Below, one piece after another: positions 25,219 to 34,209 of a stretch of DNA of 64,000 nt (positions within the stretch are counted from its first letter, which is position 1; every line of letters begins with the position of its first letter). Below the pieces are notes generated by a model. That model saw only the letters and a list, made by a program, of their open reading frames with translations. It searched no databases and was not told the origin of the DNA. The DNA is from Belnapia arida. GTDB taxonomy: Bacteria; Pseudomonadota; Alphaproteobacteria; Acetobacterales; Acetobacteraceae. A program made the translations under genes and the position numbers. The stretch lies in NCBI RefSeq assembly GCF_016773205.1, contig NZ_JAETWB010000001.1, positions 124,001 through 188,000 of the forward strand, in the 5' to 3' direction.

Positions 25219-26130
25219 TTACAGCGGATCCCAGGAGAAGACCTCGCCCGAACGCTCCAGCGGGACGAAGAAGCTCTTCAGCGCCGGGAGCGCATGCTCC
25301 GCGAGGCTCTCCGGCGTCCAGCCGTCGCTGCTGTGGATGCTGCGGATCGGACGGTTCTGGCTGAACAGGAACAGCTCGTTCATGCGCGGGGCGAAGATCT
25401 GGCCGTTGACCTCCTTCGCCGCGTCGGAGGCGAGGAAGACGGCGAGCGGCGCATTCTTCTCCGGACCCATGCGCATGATCTTCTCGACGCGCGCCTTCTG
25501 CTCCGGCGTCTCGGCCGGGATGGAGCTGGTCATGCGGCTCCAGGCGAAGGGGGCGAGGCAGTTGGAGCGCACGTTGTAGCGCTTCATGTCGAGCGCGATC
25601 GACTTCGACAGCGCGACGATGCCGAGCTTCGCCGCCGAGTAGTTCGCCTGGCCGAAATTGCCGATCAGGCCGGAGGTCGAGGTGATGTGGACGAAGGCGC
25701 CGCTCTCCTGCTTGCGGAAATGCGTCGCCGCGTGGCGCGACATGTAGAAGGAGCCGTTGAGATGCACGTCGATGACGGCGTTCCACTCCTCCGCCGACAT
25801 GCGGTGAAAGATCTGGTCGCGCAGGATGCCCGCATTGTTCACCACGATGTCGATGCGGCCGAAATGGTCCAACGCCGACTGGACGATCTTCCCGGCGCTC
25901 TCCCAGGAGGCGACGCTGTCGGTGTTGATCTCGGCCTGACCGCCGCGCTGCTCGATGATCTGCTTGGTCTGCTGCGCCGGGGTGGCGGACTGGCCCTCGC
26001 CGGTCAGGCTGGCGCCGATGTCGTTGATGATGACCTTGGCCCCGGCCTCGGCCATCTGCAGCGCGATCTCCCGGCCGACGCCGCCGCCCGAGCCTGTGAC
26101 GACCGCGACCTTACCATCCAGCATGCCCAT
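25219..26130 (-). CDS. short-chain dehydrogenase/reductase, MFE-2-like
   Basis: The 303-residue NAD(P)-dependent oxidoreductase has the Rossmann glycine motif GSGGGVG (13-19), an IINDIGA segment that favours NAD(H), the NNAG motif, and catalytic Ser153, Tyr164 and Lys168 (NYSAAK). The pattern resembles the (3R)-hydroxyacyl-CoA dehydrogenase domain of multifunctional enzyme 2 rather than FabG. The start MGML is preferred because GGAGAGGG lies upstream. A P450 gene is 162 bases upstream on the same strand, suggesting oxidation of a hydroxylated lipid, terpene or steroid-like compound. Confidence 0.85.
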   Translation of the reverse strand: MGMLDGKVAVVTGSGGGVGREIALQMAEAGAKVIINDIGASLTGEGQSATPAQQTKQIIEQRGGQAEINTDSVASWESAGKIVQSALDHFGRIDIVVNNAGILRDQIFHRMSAEEWNAVIDVHLNGSFYMSRHAATHFRKQESGAFVHITSTSGLIGNFGQANYSAAKLGIVALSKSIALDMKRYNVRSNCLAPFAWSRMTSSIPAETPEQKARVEKIMRMGPEKNAPLAVFLASDAAKEVNGQIFAPRMNELFLFSQNRPIRSIHSSDGWTPESLAEHALPALKSFFVPLERSGEVFSWDPL

Positions 26131-26292
26131 TTGGCGTTCCCTCTCCATAGGTGGCTAACTATTTCTAGACCCGGCCGCGCCCGGCGTGAAGCCGGTTGCC
26201 CGGCGCATTCGGCCATTGCGGGGCCGAAGGAGGCCGGCCCGGGTGACCTCGCCCGAAGCCTTGCGCCGCGTGGCGCCCAATCCGGTCGAGGT

Positions 26293-27528
26293 CTAGGCGG
26301 GGATCCGCACCGGCAAGCCGGCGATGCCGTGGATGAAGTTGGAGTAGATCCGCCGCGGCGGCCCCAGCACCTCGATCGTCGGGAAGCGGGCCAGGATTTC
26401 CTCCCAGAGGATGCGGAGCTGGAGTTCCGCCAGGCGGTTGCCGACGCAGCGATGCACGCCGAAGCCGAAGGAGAGGTGCTGGCGGGCGCGCGGCCGGTCT
26501 ATGAGGAAGCGGTCCGGCTGCTCGATCGCCGCTTCGTCCCGGTTGCCGGAGACATACCAGAGGGCGACCTTGTCCCCTGCGCGGATGGTGCGGCCGCCGA
26601 GTTCAACATCCCGCGTTGCCGTGCGGCGCATATGGATGACCGGCGTCACCCAGCGGATGATCTCGGAGACCATGTTCGGGATGAGAGCCGGGTTCTCGCG
26701 GAGCTTGCGGAACTCCGCCGGGTTCTGGTGCAGGGCGAGCAGGCCGCCGGTCATCGAGTTGCGCGTGGTGTCGTTGCCGCCGACGATAAGCAGGGCGAGG
26801 TTGCCCATGAACTCGCGGAGCGGCATGTCCCGCGTCGCCGGCCCCTGCGCCAGCATGGAGAGCAGGTCGAAGCGCGGCGGGCCGTCGCGGCGGGCATTGA
26901 AGAGGGCGGCCATGGTCTCGGCCATGACCTTCAGCTCGGCGAAGCGCGCCTCCTCGGTCGGGACCAACGGGTCGGGGGCGGTGACGTCGCAGATCGCCAC
27001 GTCGGACCAGAAGGTGAGCTTGTGCCTTTCCTCGAAGGGGAAGTCGAAGAGCGTCGCCAGCATCATCGTCGTCAACTCGATGGAGACCCGCTCGACCCAG
27101 TCGAATGGCTCGCCGCGCGGCAGCGCGTCGAGCACGCGGCAGGTCCGCTCGCGGATCAACACTTCCATGTTGGCGAGGTTGCCGGGGGCGACGATGGGCT
27201 GGACGACCTTCCGCTGCTCGTCATGCTTCGGCGGGTCCATGCGGATGAAGCTCGGCCGGGCGAGGTCCTTCGGCTGGTCGATGAGCTGGATGCCGCCGGT
27301 CTCGGAGGAGAAGGTCGCATGGTCCACCTCCGCCGTCATGATGTCCTTGTAGCGGGTGACGGACCAATAGGGGCCGAAGCGGCTCTCGGCGTAGAAATGC
27401 ACCGGCTCCTCGCGGCGGAGGCGGGCGAAGAGCGGCGCCCAGGCCTCGTTCTGGTAGAGGGCGGGGTCGCTCGGGTCGAGGCGCGAGAGTGGCGTCCCGG
27501 CCGATGGGTCACGCGTGATGACGTTCAT
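26293..27528 (-). CDS. cytochrome P450
   Basis: This soluble bacterial P450 has 411 residues. The oxygen-activating I-helix is GGNDTTR, the K-helix EIIR supplies the ExxR motif, and the heme loop FGFGVHRCVGNRLAE carries the thiolate ligand Cys361. The MDPPKHDEQRK segment is typical of class I enzymes. It needs a ferredoxin and reductase, which are not in the window. Sequence flavour is like the CYP125/142/linalool hydroxylase groups, but the substrate is not assignable. It is followed by the SDR gene, which could oxidise its product. Confidence 0.92.
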   Translation of the reverse strand: MNVITRDPSAGTPLSRLDPSDPALYQNEAWAPLFARLRREEPVHFYAESRFGPYWSVTRYKDIMTAEVDHATFSSETGGIQLIDQPKDLARPSFIRMDPPKHDEQRKVVQPIVAPGNLANMEVLIRERTCRVLDALPRGEPFDWVERVSIELTTMMLATLFDFPFEERHKLTFWSDVAICDVTAPDPLVPTEEARFAELKVMAETMAALFNARRDGPPRFDLLSMLAQGPATRDMPLREFMGNLALLIVGGNDTTRNSMTGGLLALHQNPAEFRKLRENPALIPNMVSEIIRWVTPVIHMRRTATRDVELGGRTIRAGDKVALWYVSGNRDEAAIEQPDRFLIDRPRARQHLSFGFGVHRCVGNRLAELQLRILWEEILARFPTIEVLGPPRRIYSNFIHGIAGLPVRIPA

Positions 27529-27599
27529 GCTGAGGCCTCCCTGGTCAGGACCGTACCGTCCTTTCCGGGAAGCCTAGCGCAACGGGGTGGCAGGACGAG

Positions 27600-27635
27600 A
27601 AAAAACCAGCGGCTGAGGGGCGGCCGCAGCCTCAG
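27600..27635 (-). terminator. intrinsic terminator of the suf operon
   Basis: On the minus strand CTGAGG and CCTCAG pair around a GC-rich 11-base loop that can itself fold through GCGGCCGC. A run of six T follows about seven bases later (27605-27600). The stem overlaps the sufA stop codon. It is the only clear hairpin-plus-T-tract terminator noticed in the window. Confidence 0.75.
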
Positions 27636-28003
27636 ACGTGGAAGCTCTCCCCGCAGCCGCACCGGCCCTTCTCGTTCGGGTTGGTGAAGGTGAAGCCGGC
27701 GGACATCGCCTTCTGCTCGTAATCCATGGTGGTGCCGATGAGGAAGAGGCTCGCCTTGCGGTCCACGAGCACCGTCACCTCCTTGTCGGTGACCCGCTCA
27801 TCCGTCGGCTCCGGCGCATCGACCCAGGACAGGTCGTAGGAAAGGCCGGAGCAGCCCTTGGTCTTCACCCCGATGCGGAGCAGGCGCCCGGCCTCGCCGG
27901 CGGCGTAGAGGGCGCGCAGCCGCTCGGCGGCGGCGTCGGTCAGCTGCATCAAAGGCGGCAGCGCGCGACGCGTGCGCGGCGGGCTCTGGGTGGTCGTGCT
28001 CAT
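27632..28003 (-). CDS. sufA: A-type iron-sulfur carrier SufA
   Basis: SufA accepts Fe-S clusters from the SufBCD scaffold and passes them to apoproteins. The 123-residue HesB/IscA-fold protein has the three conserved cysteines in TKGCSGLSY and GRCGCGESF near the C-terminus. The start is set by GGGAGG six bases upstream; the open frame extends further into sufT but without support. It is the last gene of the suf operon, ending in the intrinsic terminator. Confidence 0.93.
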   Translation of the reverse strand: MSTTTQSPPRTRRALPPLMQLTDAAAERLRALYAAGEAGRLLRIGVKTKGCSGLSYDLSWVDAPEPTDERVTDKEVTVLVDRKASLFLIGTTMDYEQKAMSAGFTFTNPNEKGRCGCGESFHV

Positions 28004-28014
28004 GGCGGCCTCCC

Positions 28015-28386
28015 TCAAAACATGTTCATGGCAAGACGGGCATCTTCGCTCATCCGGCCCTGATCCCAAGGCGGATCCCAGACGACCTCGACCTTCACGC
28101 CGGTCACGCCCGGGACCATGCGAATGCTCTCCTCCACCTGGCTCGGCAGCTCCTGCGCCGAGGGGCAGGAAGGCGTGGTCAGCGTCATCTCGACCTTCAC
28201 CTTCCCGTCATCCTCGATCTCGACGGCGTAGATCAGGCCGAGCTCGTAGATGTCGACCGGGATCTCCGGGTCGAAGACCGTCTTCATCATGCTGATGACG
28301 GCATCTTCGCTCACCTTCGGCGCCGGCGGCGGGACCTCGCCATCGGGTGTCCAGGCGCCATGCGTGGTGGTGGCTTCGTCACTCAC
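28015..28386 (-). CDS. sufT: SUF-associated DUF59/MIP18 protein SufT
   Basis: SufT-type proteins help deliver or mature Fe-S clusters. This 123-residue protein has DPEIPVDIYELGLIYAVEI, LTTPSCPSAQELPSQVEESI with the conserved Cys, and VWDPPWDQGRMSEDARL, all DUF59 hallmarks. The GTG start at 28386 has an AAGGAGG ribosome binding site exactly six bases upstream and overlaps the sufU stop by eight bases. It lies 11 bases upstream of sufA in the suf operon. Confidence 0.92.
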   Translation of the reverse strand: MSDEATTTHGAWTPDGEVPPPAPKVSEDAVISMMKTVFDPEIPVDIYELGLIYAVEIEDDGKVKVEMTLTTPSCPSAQELPSQVEESIRMVPGVTGVKVEVVWDPPWDQGRMSEDARLAMNMF

Positions 28387-28846
28387 TCGTCGCCTCCTTC
28401 GCGCCGCCATCGAGCGCGGCGTTGAGCGTGTGCCAGGCAAGCGTCGCGCATTTCACCCGGCTTGGGAACTCATGCACGCCCGAGAGAGGCTGCAGCCGCT
28501 CCATCTCCTCCTCCAGCGAGGCGCCGCAATCGGGGCAGGTGCCGGTCATGGCGAGGTTGCGGAAGCGGTCGCCCAGCATATGGGCCTCGGCCGGGGACTT
28601 TCCCTTGACGGTTTCGGTCATCAGAGATGCGCTGGCCATGGAGATGGCGCAGCCGCGGCCCTGAAAGGCGACGTCCTCGATGGCACCGTCCGGCCGGAGC
28701 TTCAGGAACAGCTCCATCCGGTCGCCGCACATCGGGTTGTCGCCGCGGGCCGTGCGGTCGGCATCCTCCAGCCGGCGGAAATTCCGGGGCTTCCGCCCAT
28801 GGTCGAGGATGACCTCCTGGTAGAGGTCACGGAGGTCGTCGAACAT
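28379..28846 (-). CDS. sufU: SufU-type sulfur acceptor/zinc protein
   Basis: SufU accepts persulfide sulfur from SufS. The 155-residue IscU-fold protein has the SufU ligand set Cys40, Asp42, Cys66 and Cys133 (NPMCGD, GRGCAISMAS, RVKCATLAW). It also has the insertion before the last cysteine that distinguishes SufU from IscU. Unusually that insertion holds an extra C-x2-C, CPDC at 104-107. Its start overlaps the sufS stop as TGATG. No SufE gene is present in the operon, so SufU is the presumed sulfur relay partner of SufS. Confidence 0.92.
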   Translation of the reverse strand: MFDDLRDLYQEVILDHGRKPRNFRRLEDADRTARGDNPMCGDRMELFLKLRPDGAIEDVAFQGRGCAISMASASLMTETVKGKSPAEAHMLGDRFRNLAMTGTCPDCGASLEEEMERLQPLSGVHEFPSRVKCATLAWHTLNAALDGGAKEATSE

Positions 28847-30093
28847 CAGGAGAAGAACTCCCTGGCTTTCGTCAAAGCCTCGGCGAGATAATCGATCTCG
28901 CCGAGCGTGGTGTAGAGCCCGAAGGAGGCGCGGCAGGTGCCGCCCTCAAGGCCGAAGCGCGCATGCAACGGCTCGGCGCAATGCCTCCCGGCGCGCACCG
29001 CGAGGCCGGCCCGGTCGAGCAGCGTCGCCAGGTCATGCGGGTGGGCATTGTCGAGCGCGAATGAAAAGACTCCGCCGCGGTCCTGCGCCCGGCCGAGCAG
29101 CGTCAGCCCCTCGACATCGGAGAGGCGGCGCATGGCGTGGTCGACGAGGGTATGCTCATGCGCCTCGAGCGCCGGCATGCCGATGGCCGAGACGTAGTCG
29201 ATCGCCGCATGCAGCCCTACCGCCTCGACGATGGGCGGCGTGCCGGCCTCGAATTTGGCCGGCGGCTCCGCCCAGGTGCTGCCCTCGAGCGTCACGCTCG
29301 CGATCATGTCGCCGCCGCCGAGGAAGGGCGGCATGCGCTCCTGGTGCTCGAGCCGCGCCCACAGCACGCCTATGCCGGTCGGCCCGTAAAGCTTGTGCCC
29401 GGTGAAGGCGTAGAAATCCGCGCCCAGCGCCTGCATGTCGACACGGCGGTGCACGGCTGCCTGGCTGCCGTCGAGCAGGACCTTGGCACCCTTGGCATGC
29501 GCCATGGCGACGATCCGCCCGGCCGGCGTCACCGTGCCCAGCACGTTCGACATATGGGTGACGGCGACGAGGCCCACCTTGCCGTCGGCGAGCTTGGCCT
29601 CAAGGTCGTCGAGGTCGAGCTCCCCGGCATCGGTCACGCGGCAGATGCGCAGCTCGATGCCCCGGTTGTCGTCCCGCAGCATGTGCCAGGGGACGAGGTT
29701 GGCGTGGTGCTCCATCTCCGAGACCAGCACCGCCTGCCCGGGCCGCAACACCCCGCGCCCCCAGCTATGGGCGACGAGGTTGATCGCCGCCGTGCTGTTG
29801 GTGGTGAAGATCACCTCGCGCGGGTCGGCCGCGTTGATGAAGCGGGCGACGGCGGCGCGCGCCGCCTCGTAATCCGCTGTGGCGGCCTCGCTCAGCCGGT
29901 AGGCGCCGCGATGCACATTGGCATAGCGCTCCTCCATGCTGCGGACCATCGCCTGGATTACCTGCCGCGGCTTCTGGGCCGAGGCGCCGCTGTCGAGGAA
30001 GACAAGCGGCCTGCCACGGTGCTGCTGTGCCAGGATGGGGAAGTCGGCGCGGATGCGCTCGACATCGAAGCCCGGCTGGACCGGCGCGTTCAT
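28846..30093 (-). CDS. sufS: cysteine desulfurase SufS
   Basis: SufS uses PLP to take sulfur from cysteine for cluster assembly. The 415-residue class II desulfurase has the PLP-binding Lys234 in FTGHKLYGPTG, the His pair in EMEHHANLVPW and the persulfide-forming Cys372 in GRHCAEP. The start at 30093 overlaps the sufD stop as ATGA, while an upstream in-frame codon would lie inside sufD. It is followed directly by sufU. Confidence 0.95.
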   Translation of the reverse strand: MNAPVQPGFDVERIRADFPILAQQHRGRPLVFLDSGASAQKPRQVIQAMVRSMEERYANVHRGAYRLSEAATADYEAARAAVARFINAADPREVIFTTNSTAAINLVAHSWGRGVLRPGQAVLVSEMEHHANLVPWHMLRDDNRGIELRICRVTDAGELDLDDLEAKLADGKVGLVAVTHMSNVLGTVTPAGRIVAMAHAKGAKVLLDGSQAAVHRRVDMQALGADFYAFTGHKLYGPTGIGVLWARLEHQERMPPFLGGGDMIASVTLEGSTWAEPPAKFEAGTPPIVEAVGLHAAIDYVSAIGMPALEAHEHTLVDHAMRRLSDVEGLTLLGRAQDRGGVFSFALDNAHPHDLATLLDRAGLAVRAGRHCAEPLHARFGLEGGTCRASFGLYTTLGEIDYLAEALTKAREFFS

Positions 30094-31382
30094 GCAGCTT
30101 CCTTCTCCCACCAGCCGGCGACGGCGCTTTCCAGCGCGGCGCGGGCGGTCTCATCGGTGACGCCTTCGATCGCTTCCTGCAGGAAGGCCTCGACCAGGAT
30201 GCTGCGCGCCTTAGCCTCGGGGATGCCGCGGGCCCGCAGGTAGAAGAGCTGGTCGGCGTCCAGGGCGCCCACGGTGGCGCCATGGCTGCACTTCACGTCG
30301 TCGGCATAGATTTCGAGCTGCGGCTTGCTGTCGATCTCGGCATCCGGGCTCAGCAGCAGCGCCTGATTCATCTGGTAACCGTCGGTGCGCTGCGCAACCT
30401 GGTGGACATGGATCTTGCCCTGGAAGACGCCGCGCGACTTGCCCTGCAACACCGTCTTGTAGGTCTGCCGGCTCGCACAATCGGGCGCCGCATGGTCGAG
30501 CACCGTCGTGGTGTCGGCATGCTGGCCAGCGCGCAGCAGCTGCGCGCCGTTCATGTGGCAGGCGGACTTCGGCCCGGCGAGCACGGCGTGGATCTCGTTC
30601 CGCACCAGGCGGGCGCCGGCATTCAGGGTGAAATTGTCATAGGTCGCGCCCGCCTCGATCCGCGCATAGACGGTGCCGAGCTGGAAGCCCTTCACCCCCT
30701 CGCGCTGGATGCGGGCATGGGTCAGCACGGCGCCCTCCGCCAGCTCGATCTCGAAGACCGGATTATGCAGGTAGCGTGTATCTTCGGGCCCGCTCGCCTC
30801 CTCCACGATGGTAAGGCTGGCACCGGATTCGAGCCGGATGAGGTGGCGCGGATGAAAGGCGGAGGGCCGCTCGCTGCGGCTAGCGAGCGAGCACAGCTCC
30901 AGCACGCCACCGGCGACGCCGGTCGGCACCGTCACCAGCAATCCGTCCTCGAACAGCATGGTGTTGAGCGCGACCAGCGACTCCTCCGCCGGGCGGGCCA
31001 GGGCGCCGAGACGCCCCTCCAGCCGCGGCAGCTCCTCCGCCAGGCTGCCAATGGCGAAGCTGGCGCCCTCGATCTGCGACAGCTCCTCGCGGAAGCGGCC
31101 ATCGACGAAGACGGCGCGACGCTCACCGCGCGGCGCCGGCAGCGTGTCGCCATCGCCCAGGATGGTCAGCGCCTCGTCGAAGGCGGCATCGGAGACGGGG
31201 CGGAGATCGGTGTATTTCCAGGCCTCGACCCGGCGAGTCGGGAAGCCAGCGACGCGGAATTGCTCGGCCGCCGCCTCGCGCAGCGCCTGCACCCAGGCCA
31301 GCCGCTGCCCCGGAAGGCGCGCCCGCAGCCCCTCGAAGCGGTGCAGGAAGCCCTCGGCGCCGCTATGCACGACGGTGTTCAT
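30090..31382 (-). CDS. sufD: Fe-S assembly scaffold subunit SufD
   Basis: SufD pairs with SufB and the SufC ATPase to form the SufBC2D scaffold. The 430-residue protein shows the SufD beta-helix core and the C-terminal signature EIYADDVKCSHGATVGALDADQLFYLRARGI. Lower conservation in the N-terminal half is normal for SufD. It overlaps sufC upstream and sufS downstream by ATGA, so the three are translationally coupled. Confidence 0.93.
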   Translation of the reverse strand: MNTVVHSGAEGFLHRFEGLRARLPGQRLAWVQALREAAAEQFRVAGFPTRRVEAWKYTDLRPVSDAAFDEALTILGDGDTLPAPRGERRAVFVDGRFREELSQIEGASFAIGSLAEELPRLEGRLGALARPAEESLVALNTMLFEDGLLVTVPTGVAGGVLELCSLASRSERPSAFHPRHLIRLESGASLTIVEEASGPEDTRYLHNPVFEIELAEGAVLTHARIQREGVKGFQLGTVYARIEAGATYDNFTLNAGARLVRNEIHAVLAGPKSACHMNGAQLLRAGQHADTTTVLDHAAPDCASRQTYKTVLQGKSRGVFQGKIHVHQVAQRTDGYQMNQALLLSPDAEIDSKPQLEIYADDVKCSHGATVGALDADQLFYLRARGIPEAKARSILVEAFLQEAIEGVTDETARAALESAVAGWWEKEAA

Positions 31383-32125
31383 GCCGCGGCCTGCACCGAG
31401 GCATAGCCAGAGGCCTCCAGCTGCTTCGCCAGCTCCGGCCCGCCGGTCTGCACAATGCGGCCCTGCATCAGCACATGCACCTTGTCGGGTACGATGTAGT
31501 CGAGCAACCGCTGGTAGTGGGTGATGACGAGGGCGGAGAAGTCCGGCGCCCGCAGCGCGTTCACGCCATCGGCCACGATCTTCAGCGCGTCGATGTCGAG
31601 GCCGCTGTCGGTCTCGTCGAGGATGGCGAGGCTCGGGCGGAGCAGCGCCATCTGCAGCACCTCATTCCGCTTCTTCTCACCGCCGGAGAAGCCGACATTG
31701 ACGCCGCGCTTCAGCATGTCCTCCGACATCTGCAGTTCCTTCAGGCGGGCACGGGCCAGCTTCAGGAACTGCATGGCGTCCAGCTCCGACTCGCCTTTGC
31801 CGCGGCGGATGGCGTTCAGCGCGGTGCGGAGGAAATTGGCATTGCCAACGCCCGGCAGCTCCACCGGATACTGGAAGGCGAGGAAGACGCCCGCCGCCGC
31901 CCGCTCCTCCGGTTCCATGCCCAGCAGGTCGACGCCGTTCAGCGTCGCGCTGCCGCCTGTCACCTCATAGCCCTCGCGCCCGGCAAGGACATAGGAAAGG
32001 GTCGATTTGCCGGAGCCGTTCGGGCCCATGATGGCGTGCACCTCGCCGGCAGGGACTTCCAGGTCGATCCCCTTGAGGATCGGCTTGCCATCGACCTCGG
32101 CGGTCAGTCCTTCGATACGCAGCAT
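31379..32125 (-). CDS. sufC: SUF system ATPase SufC
   Basis: SufC is the ABC-type ATPase that drives conformational change in the SufBD scaffold. The 248-residue protein has Walker A GPNGSGKST, signature-like FSGGEKKRNEVLQ, Walker B LAILDETDSGLD and the SufC-specific HYQRLLDYI switch region. It starts immediately after the sufB TAA and overlaps sufD by ATGA. It is a soluble ATPase, not part of a membrane transporter. Confidence 0.95.
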   Translation of the reverse strand: MLRIEGLTAEVDGKPILKGIDLEVPAGEVHAIMGPNGSGKSTLSYVLAGREGYEVTGGSATLNGVDLLGMEPEERAAAGVFLAFQYPVELPGVGNANFLRTALNAIRRGKGESELDAMQFLKLARARLKELQMSEDMLKRGVNVGFSGGEKKRNEVLQMALLRPSLAILDETDSGLDIDALKIVADGVNALRAPDFSALVITHYQRLLDYIVPDKVHVLMQGRIVQTGGPELAKQLEASGYASVQAAA

Positions 32126-33625
32126 TTAACCGACGCTCCCTTCGAGCGAAATCTGGAGAAGCTTCTGGGCCTCGACGGCGAATTCCATCGGCAGCTCCTT
32201 CAACACCTCGCGGCAGAAGCCGTTGACGATCATCCCGACCGCATCCTCTTCGGACAGGCCGCGCTGGCGGCAGTAGAACAGCTGGTCCTCGGCGATGCGG
32301 CTCGTGGTCGCCTCATGCTCGACCTTGGCCGACATGTTGCGGTTCTCGATATAGGGCACGGTATGCGCCCCGCACTGGTCGCCGATCAGGAGGCTGTCGC
32401 ACTGGGTGAAGTTACGCGCGCCCGAGGCCGTTGGCGCCACCCGCACCAGGCCGCGATAGGTGTTCTGCCCCTTGCCGGCCGAGATGCCCTTGGAGACGAT
32501 GGTCGATGTCGTGCGCTTGCCGACATGGATCATCTTCGTGCCGGTATCGGCCTGCTGGTGGTTGTTGGTGATGGCCACCGAGTAGAACTCGCCGACGCTG
32601 TCATCGCCGAGCAGCACGCAGGACGGGTACTTCCAGGTGATGGCCGAGCCGGTCTCCACCTGGGTCCAGCTCACCTTGCTGCGCTTGCCGCGGCACTGCG
32701 CCCGCTTGGTGACGAAGTTGTAGATGCCGCCCCGGCCCTCGGCATCGCCGGGGTACCAGTTCTGCACCGTGCTGTACTTGATCTGGGAGTCATCGAGCGC
32801 GACCAGCTCGACCACCGCCGCATGCAGCTGGTTCTCGTCCCGCATCGGCGCCGTGCAGCCCTCGAGATAGGAGACAACCGCGCCCTCATCGGCGATGATC
32901 AGCGTCCGCTCGAACTGGCCGGTGCTCTTGGCATTGATGCGGAAGTAGGTGCTCAGCTCCATCGGGCAGCGCACGCCCTTCGGGATGTAGACGAAGCTGC
33001 CATCGGTGAAGACCGCGCTGTTCAATGCCGCATAGAAGTTGTCGCCCGGCGGCACCACGGTGCCGAGGTACTGCTTCACCAGCTCCGGGTGCTCATGCAC
33101 CGCCTCGGAAATGGCGCAGAAGATGATGCCGTCCTTCGCCAGCCGCTCCTTGTAGGAGGTGGCGACGGAGACGCTGTCGAACACCGCATCGACGGCGATC
33201 GGCATGCGGCCGCCCTCGGAGGGGCTGTCGCCCACGCCCTCGACGCCGGCCAGGATCGCCTGCTCCTTCAGCGGGATGCCGAGCTTGGCATAGGTCTTCA
33301 GCAGCTCGGGATCGACCTCGTCGAGCGACTTCGGGCCGTCCTTCTTCTTCGGCGCCGCGTAGTAGTAGGCGTCCTGGTAGTCGATCGGCGGGTACTTCAC
33401 CGCCGGCCAACGCGGCTCCTGCATCTTCTGCCAGGTGGCGAAGGCCTTCAGCCGCCACTCGAGCAGCCACTCGGGCTCTTTCTTCTGGGCGGAGATGAAG
33501 CGAACGGTATCCTCGTTCAGCCCTTTCGGGGCGAAATCCATCTCGATCTCGGTCTCGAAGCCCCACTTGTAGGTGCCTTCGGTGACGGACTGGACGGTGT
33601 CGAGGGTCTCGGCGACTGCGGGCAT
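32126..33625 (-). CDS. sufB: Fe-S assembly scaffold subunit SufB
   Basis: SufB is the main scaffold on which the cluster is built. The 499-residue protein has the SufB hallmarks [39 protein letters not shown], the [20 protein letters not shown] segment, and the C-terminal [18 protein letters not shown] with the cluster-linked Cys. It is the first structural gene after the Rrf2 regulator, nine bases away. Length and motifs are normal. Confidence 0.96.
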   Translation of the reverse strand: MPAVAETLDTVQSVTEGTYKWGFETEIEMDFAPKGLNEDTVRFISAQKKEPEWLLEWRLKAFATWQKMQEPRWPAVKYPPIDYQDAYYYAAPKKKDGPKSLDEVDPELLKTYAKLGIPLKEQAILAGVEGVGDSPSEGGRMPIAVDAVFDSVSVATSYKERLAKDGIIFCAISEAVHEHPELVKQYLGTVVPPGDNFYAALNSAVFTDGSFVYIPKGVRCPMELSTYFRINAKSTGQFERTLIIADEGAVVSYLEGCTAPMRDENQLHAAVVELVALDDSQIKYSTVQNWYPGDAEGRGGIYNFVTKRAQCRGKRSKVSWTQVETGSAITWKYPSCVLLGDDSVGEFYSVAITNNHQQADTGTKMIHVGKRTTSTIVSKGISAGKGQNTYRGLVRVAPTASGARNFTQCDSLLIGDQCGAHTVPYIENRNMSAKVEHEATTSRIAEDQLFYCRQRGLSEEDAVGMIVNGFCREVLKELPMEFAVEAQKLLQISLEGSVG

Positions 33626-33634
33626 ATCGGGTTC

Positions 33635-34096
33635 CTACTCGGCGACGAGCTGAGCGAAAGCGGGGACGGTGGCGCAGCGTGTGGGGCCGGCCAGGTCAGC
33701 GAGGGTGATGTCGGACAAGGCCCGGCGGATGGCATCGTTGACCGGGTCCCAGCGGCCGCGCACGGCGCAGATGCCCTGCGCCTCGCACTGCCCCTGGCCG
33801 CCATCCACACAGGCGGTGAGGGCGATCGGCCCATCGATGGCGACGATCACCTCGGACAGGGGCACGGCGGCGAGCGGCCGGGTCAGCCGGTAGCCGCCAC
33901 GGGCGCCCCGCAGCCCTTCCACCAGCCCCGCCTGGCCCAATATCTTGAGCACCTTGGCGACGGTCGGCTCGGCGATGCCGGTCGCCAGGGCGAGGCCCGG
34001 TGCGGTCTGCACCTGGCCATCCGGCAGGGCGCCATCCCGCGCCAGGCGGGCCATGACGACCACGGCATAATCGGTCAGTTTCGAGAGCCTCAACAC
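33635..34096 (-). CDS. Rrf2-family Fe-S regulator of the suf operon
   Basis: This 153-residue winged-helix regulator has an N-terminal DNA-binding domain (LSKLTDYAVVVMARLA, GIAEPTVAKVLKILGQAGLV, RGARGGYRL). Its three cysteines, in ACVDGGQGQCEAQGIC, have spacing C-x7-C-x5-C and are likely ligands for a sensory Fe-S cluster. This type matches the SUF system regulator (TIGR02944-like) rather than IscR of enterobacteria. Start is GTG with GAGGGA six bases upstream. It lies directly before sufB and probably autoregulates the operon through the palindrome in its own promoter. Confidence 0.9.
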   Translation of the reverse strand: MLRLSKLTDYAVVVMARLARDGALPDGQVQTAPGLALATGIAEPTVAKVLKILGQAGLVEGLRGARGGYRLTRPLAAVPLSEVIVAIDGPIALTACVDGGQGQCEAQGICAVRGRWDPVNDAIRRALSDITLADLAGPTRCATVPAFAQLVAE

Positions 34097-34116
34097 CGCA
34101 CATCCCTCATGCCGAC

Positions 34117-34145
34117 TAAATAGGACCAGCAGGGTCCTCTTTGAA
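34117..34145 (-). promoter_or_regulatory. suf operon promoter with operator palindrome in the spacer
   Basis: On the minus strand TTCAAA (34145-34140) and TATTTA (34122-34117) are separated by 17 bases, a plausible sigma-70 promoter. The spacer holds a perfect inverted repeat, AGGACC-N5-GGTCCT at 34122-34138. Transcription would start near 34110 and leave a leader of about 14 bases before the GTG of the regulator gene. The repeat is a good candidate for the Rrf2 regulator's binding site. Confidence 0.55.
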
Positions 34146-34209
34146 GCCCCCTTCCTCCATTTCCCCGGCCCCGGCTAGCCTTGCCTCGCTCAGGAGGGGG
34201 ACGGGACCG

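Noticed and set aside
25114-27687. Long plus-strand frame across the SDR and P450 genes
   Set aside because: Low-complexity translation with no motif; the minus strand carries two complete enzymes with catalytic residues.
31475-34123. Long plus-strand frame across sufC, sufB and the regulator
   Set aside because: Shadow of the suf operon; no recognisable protein features.
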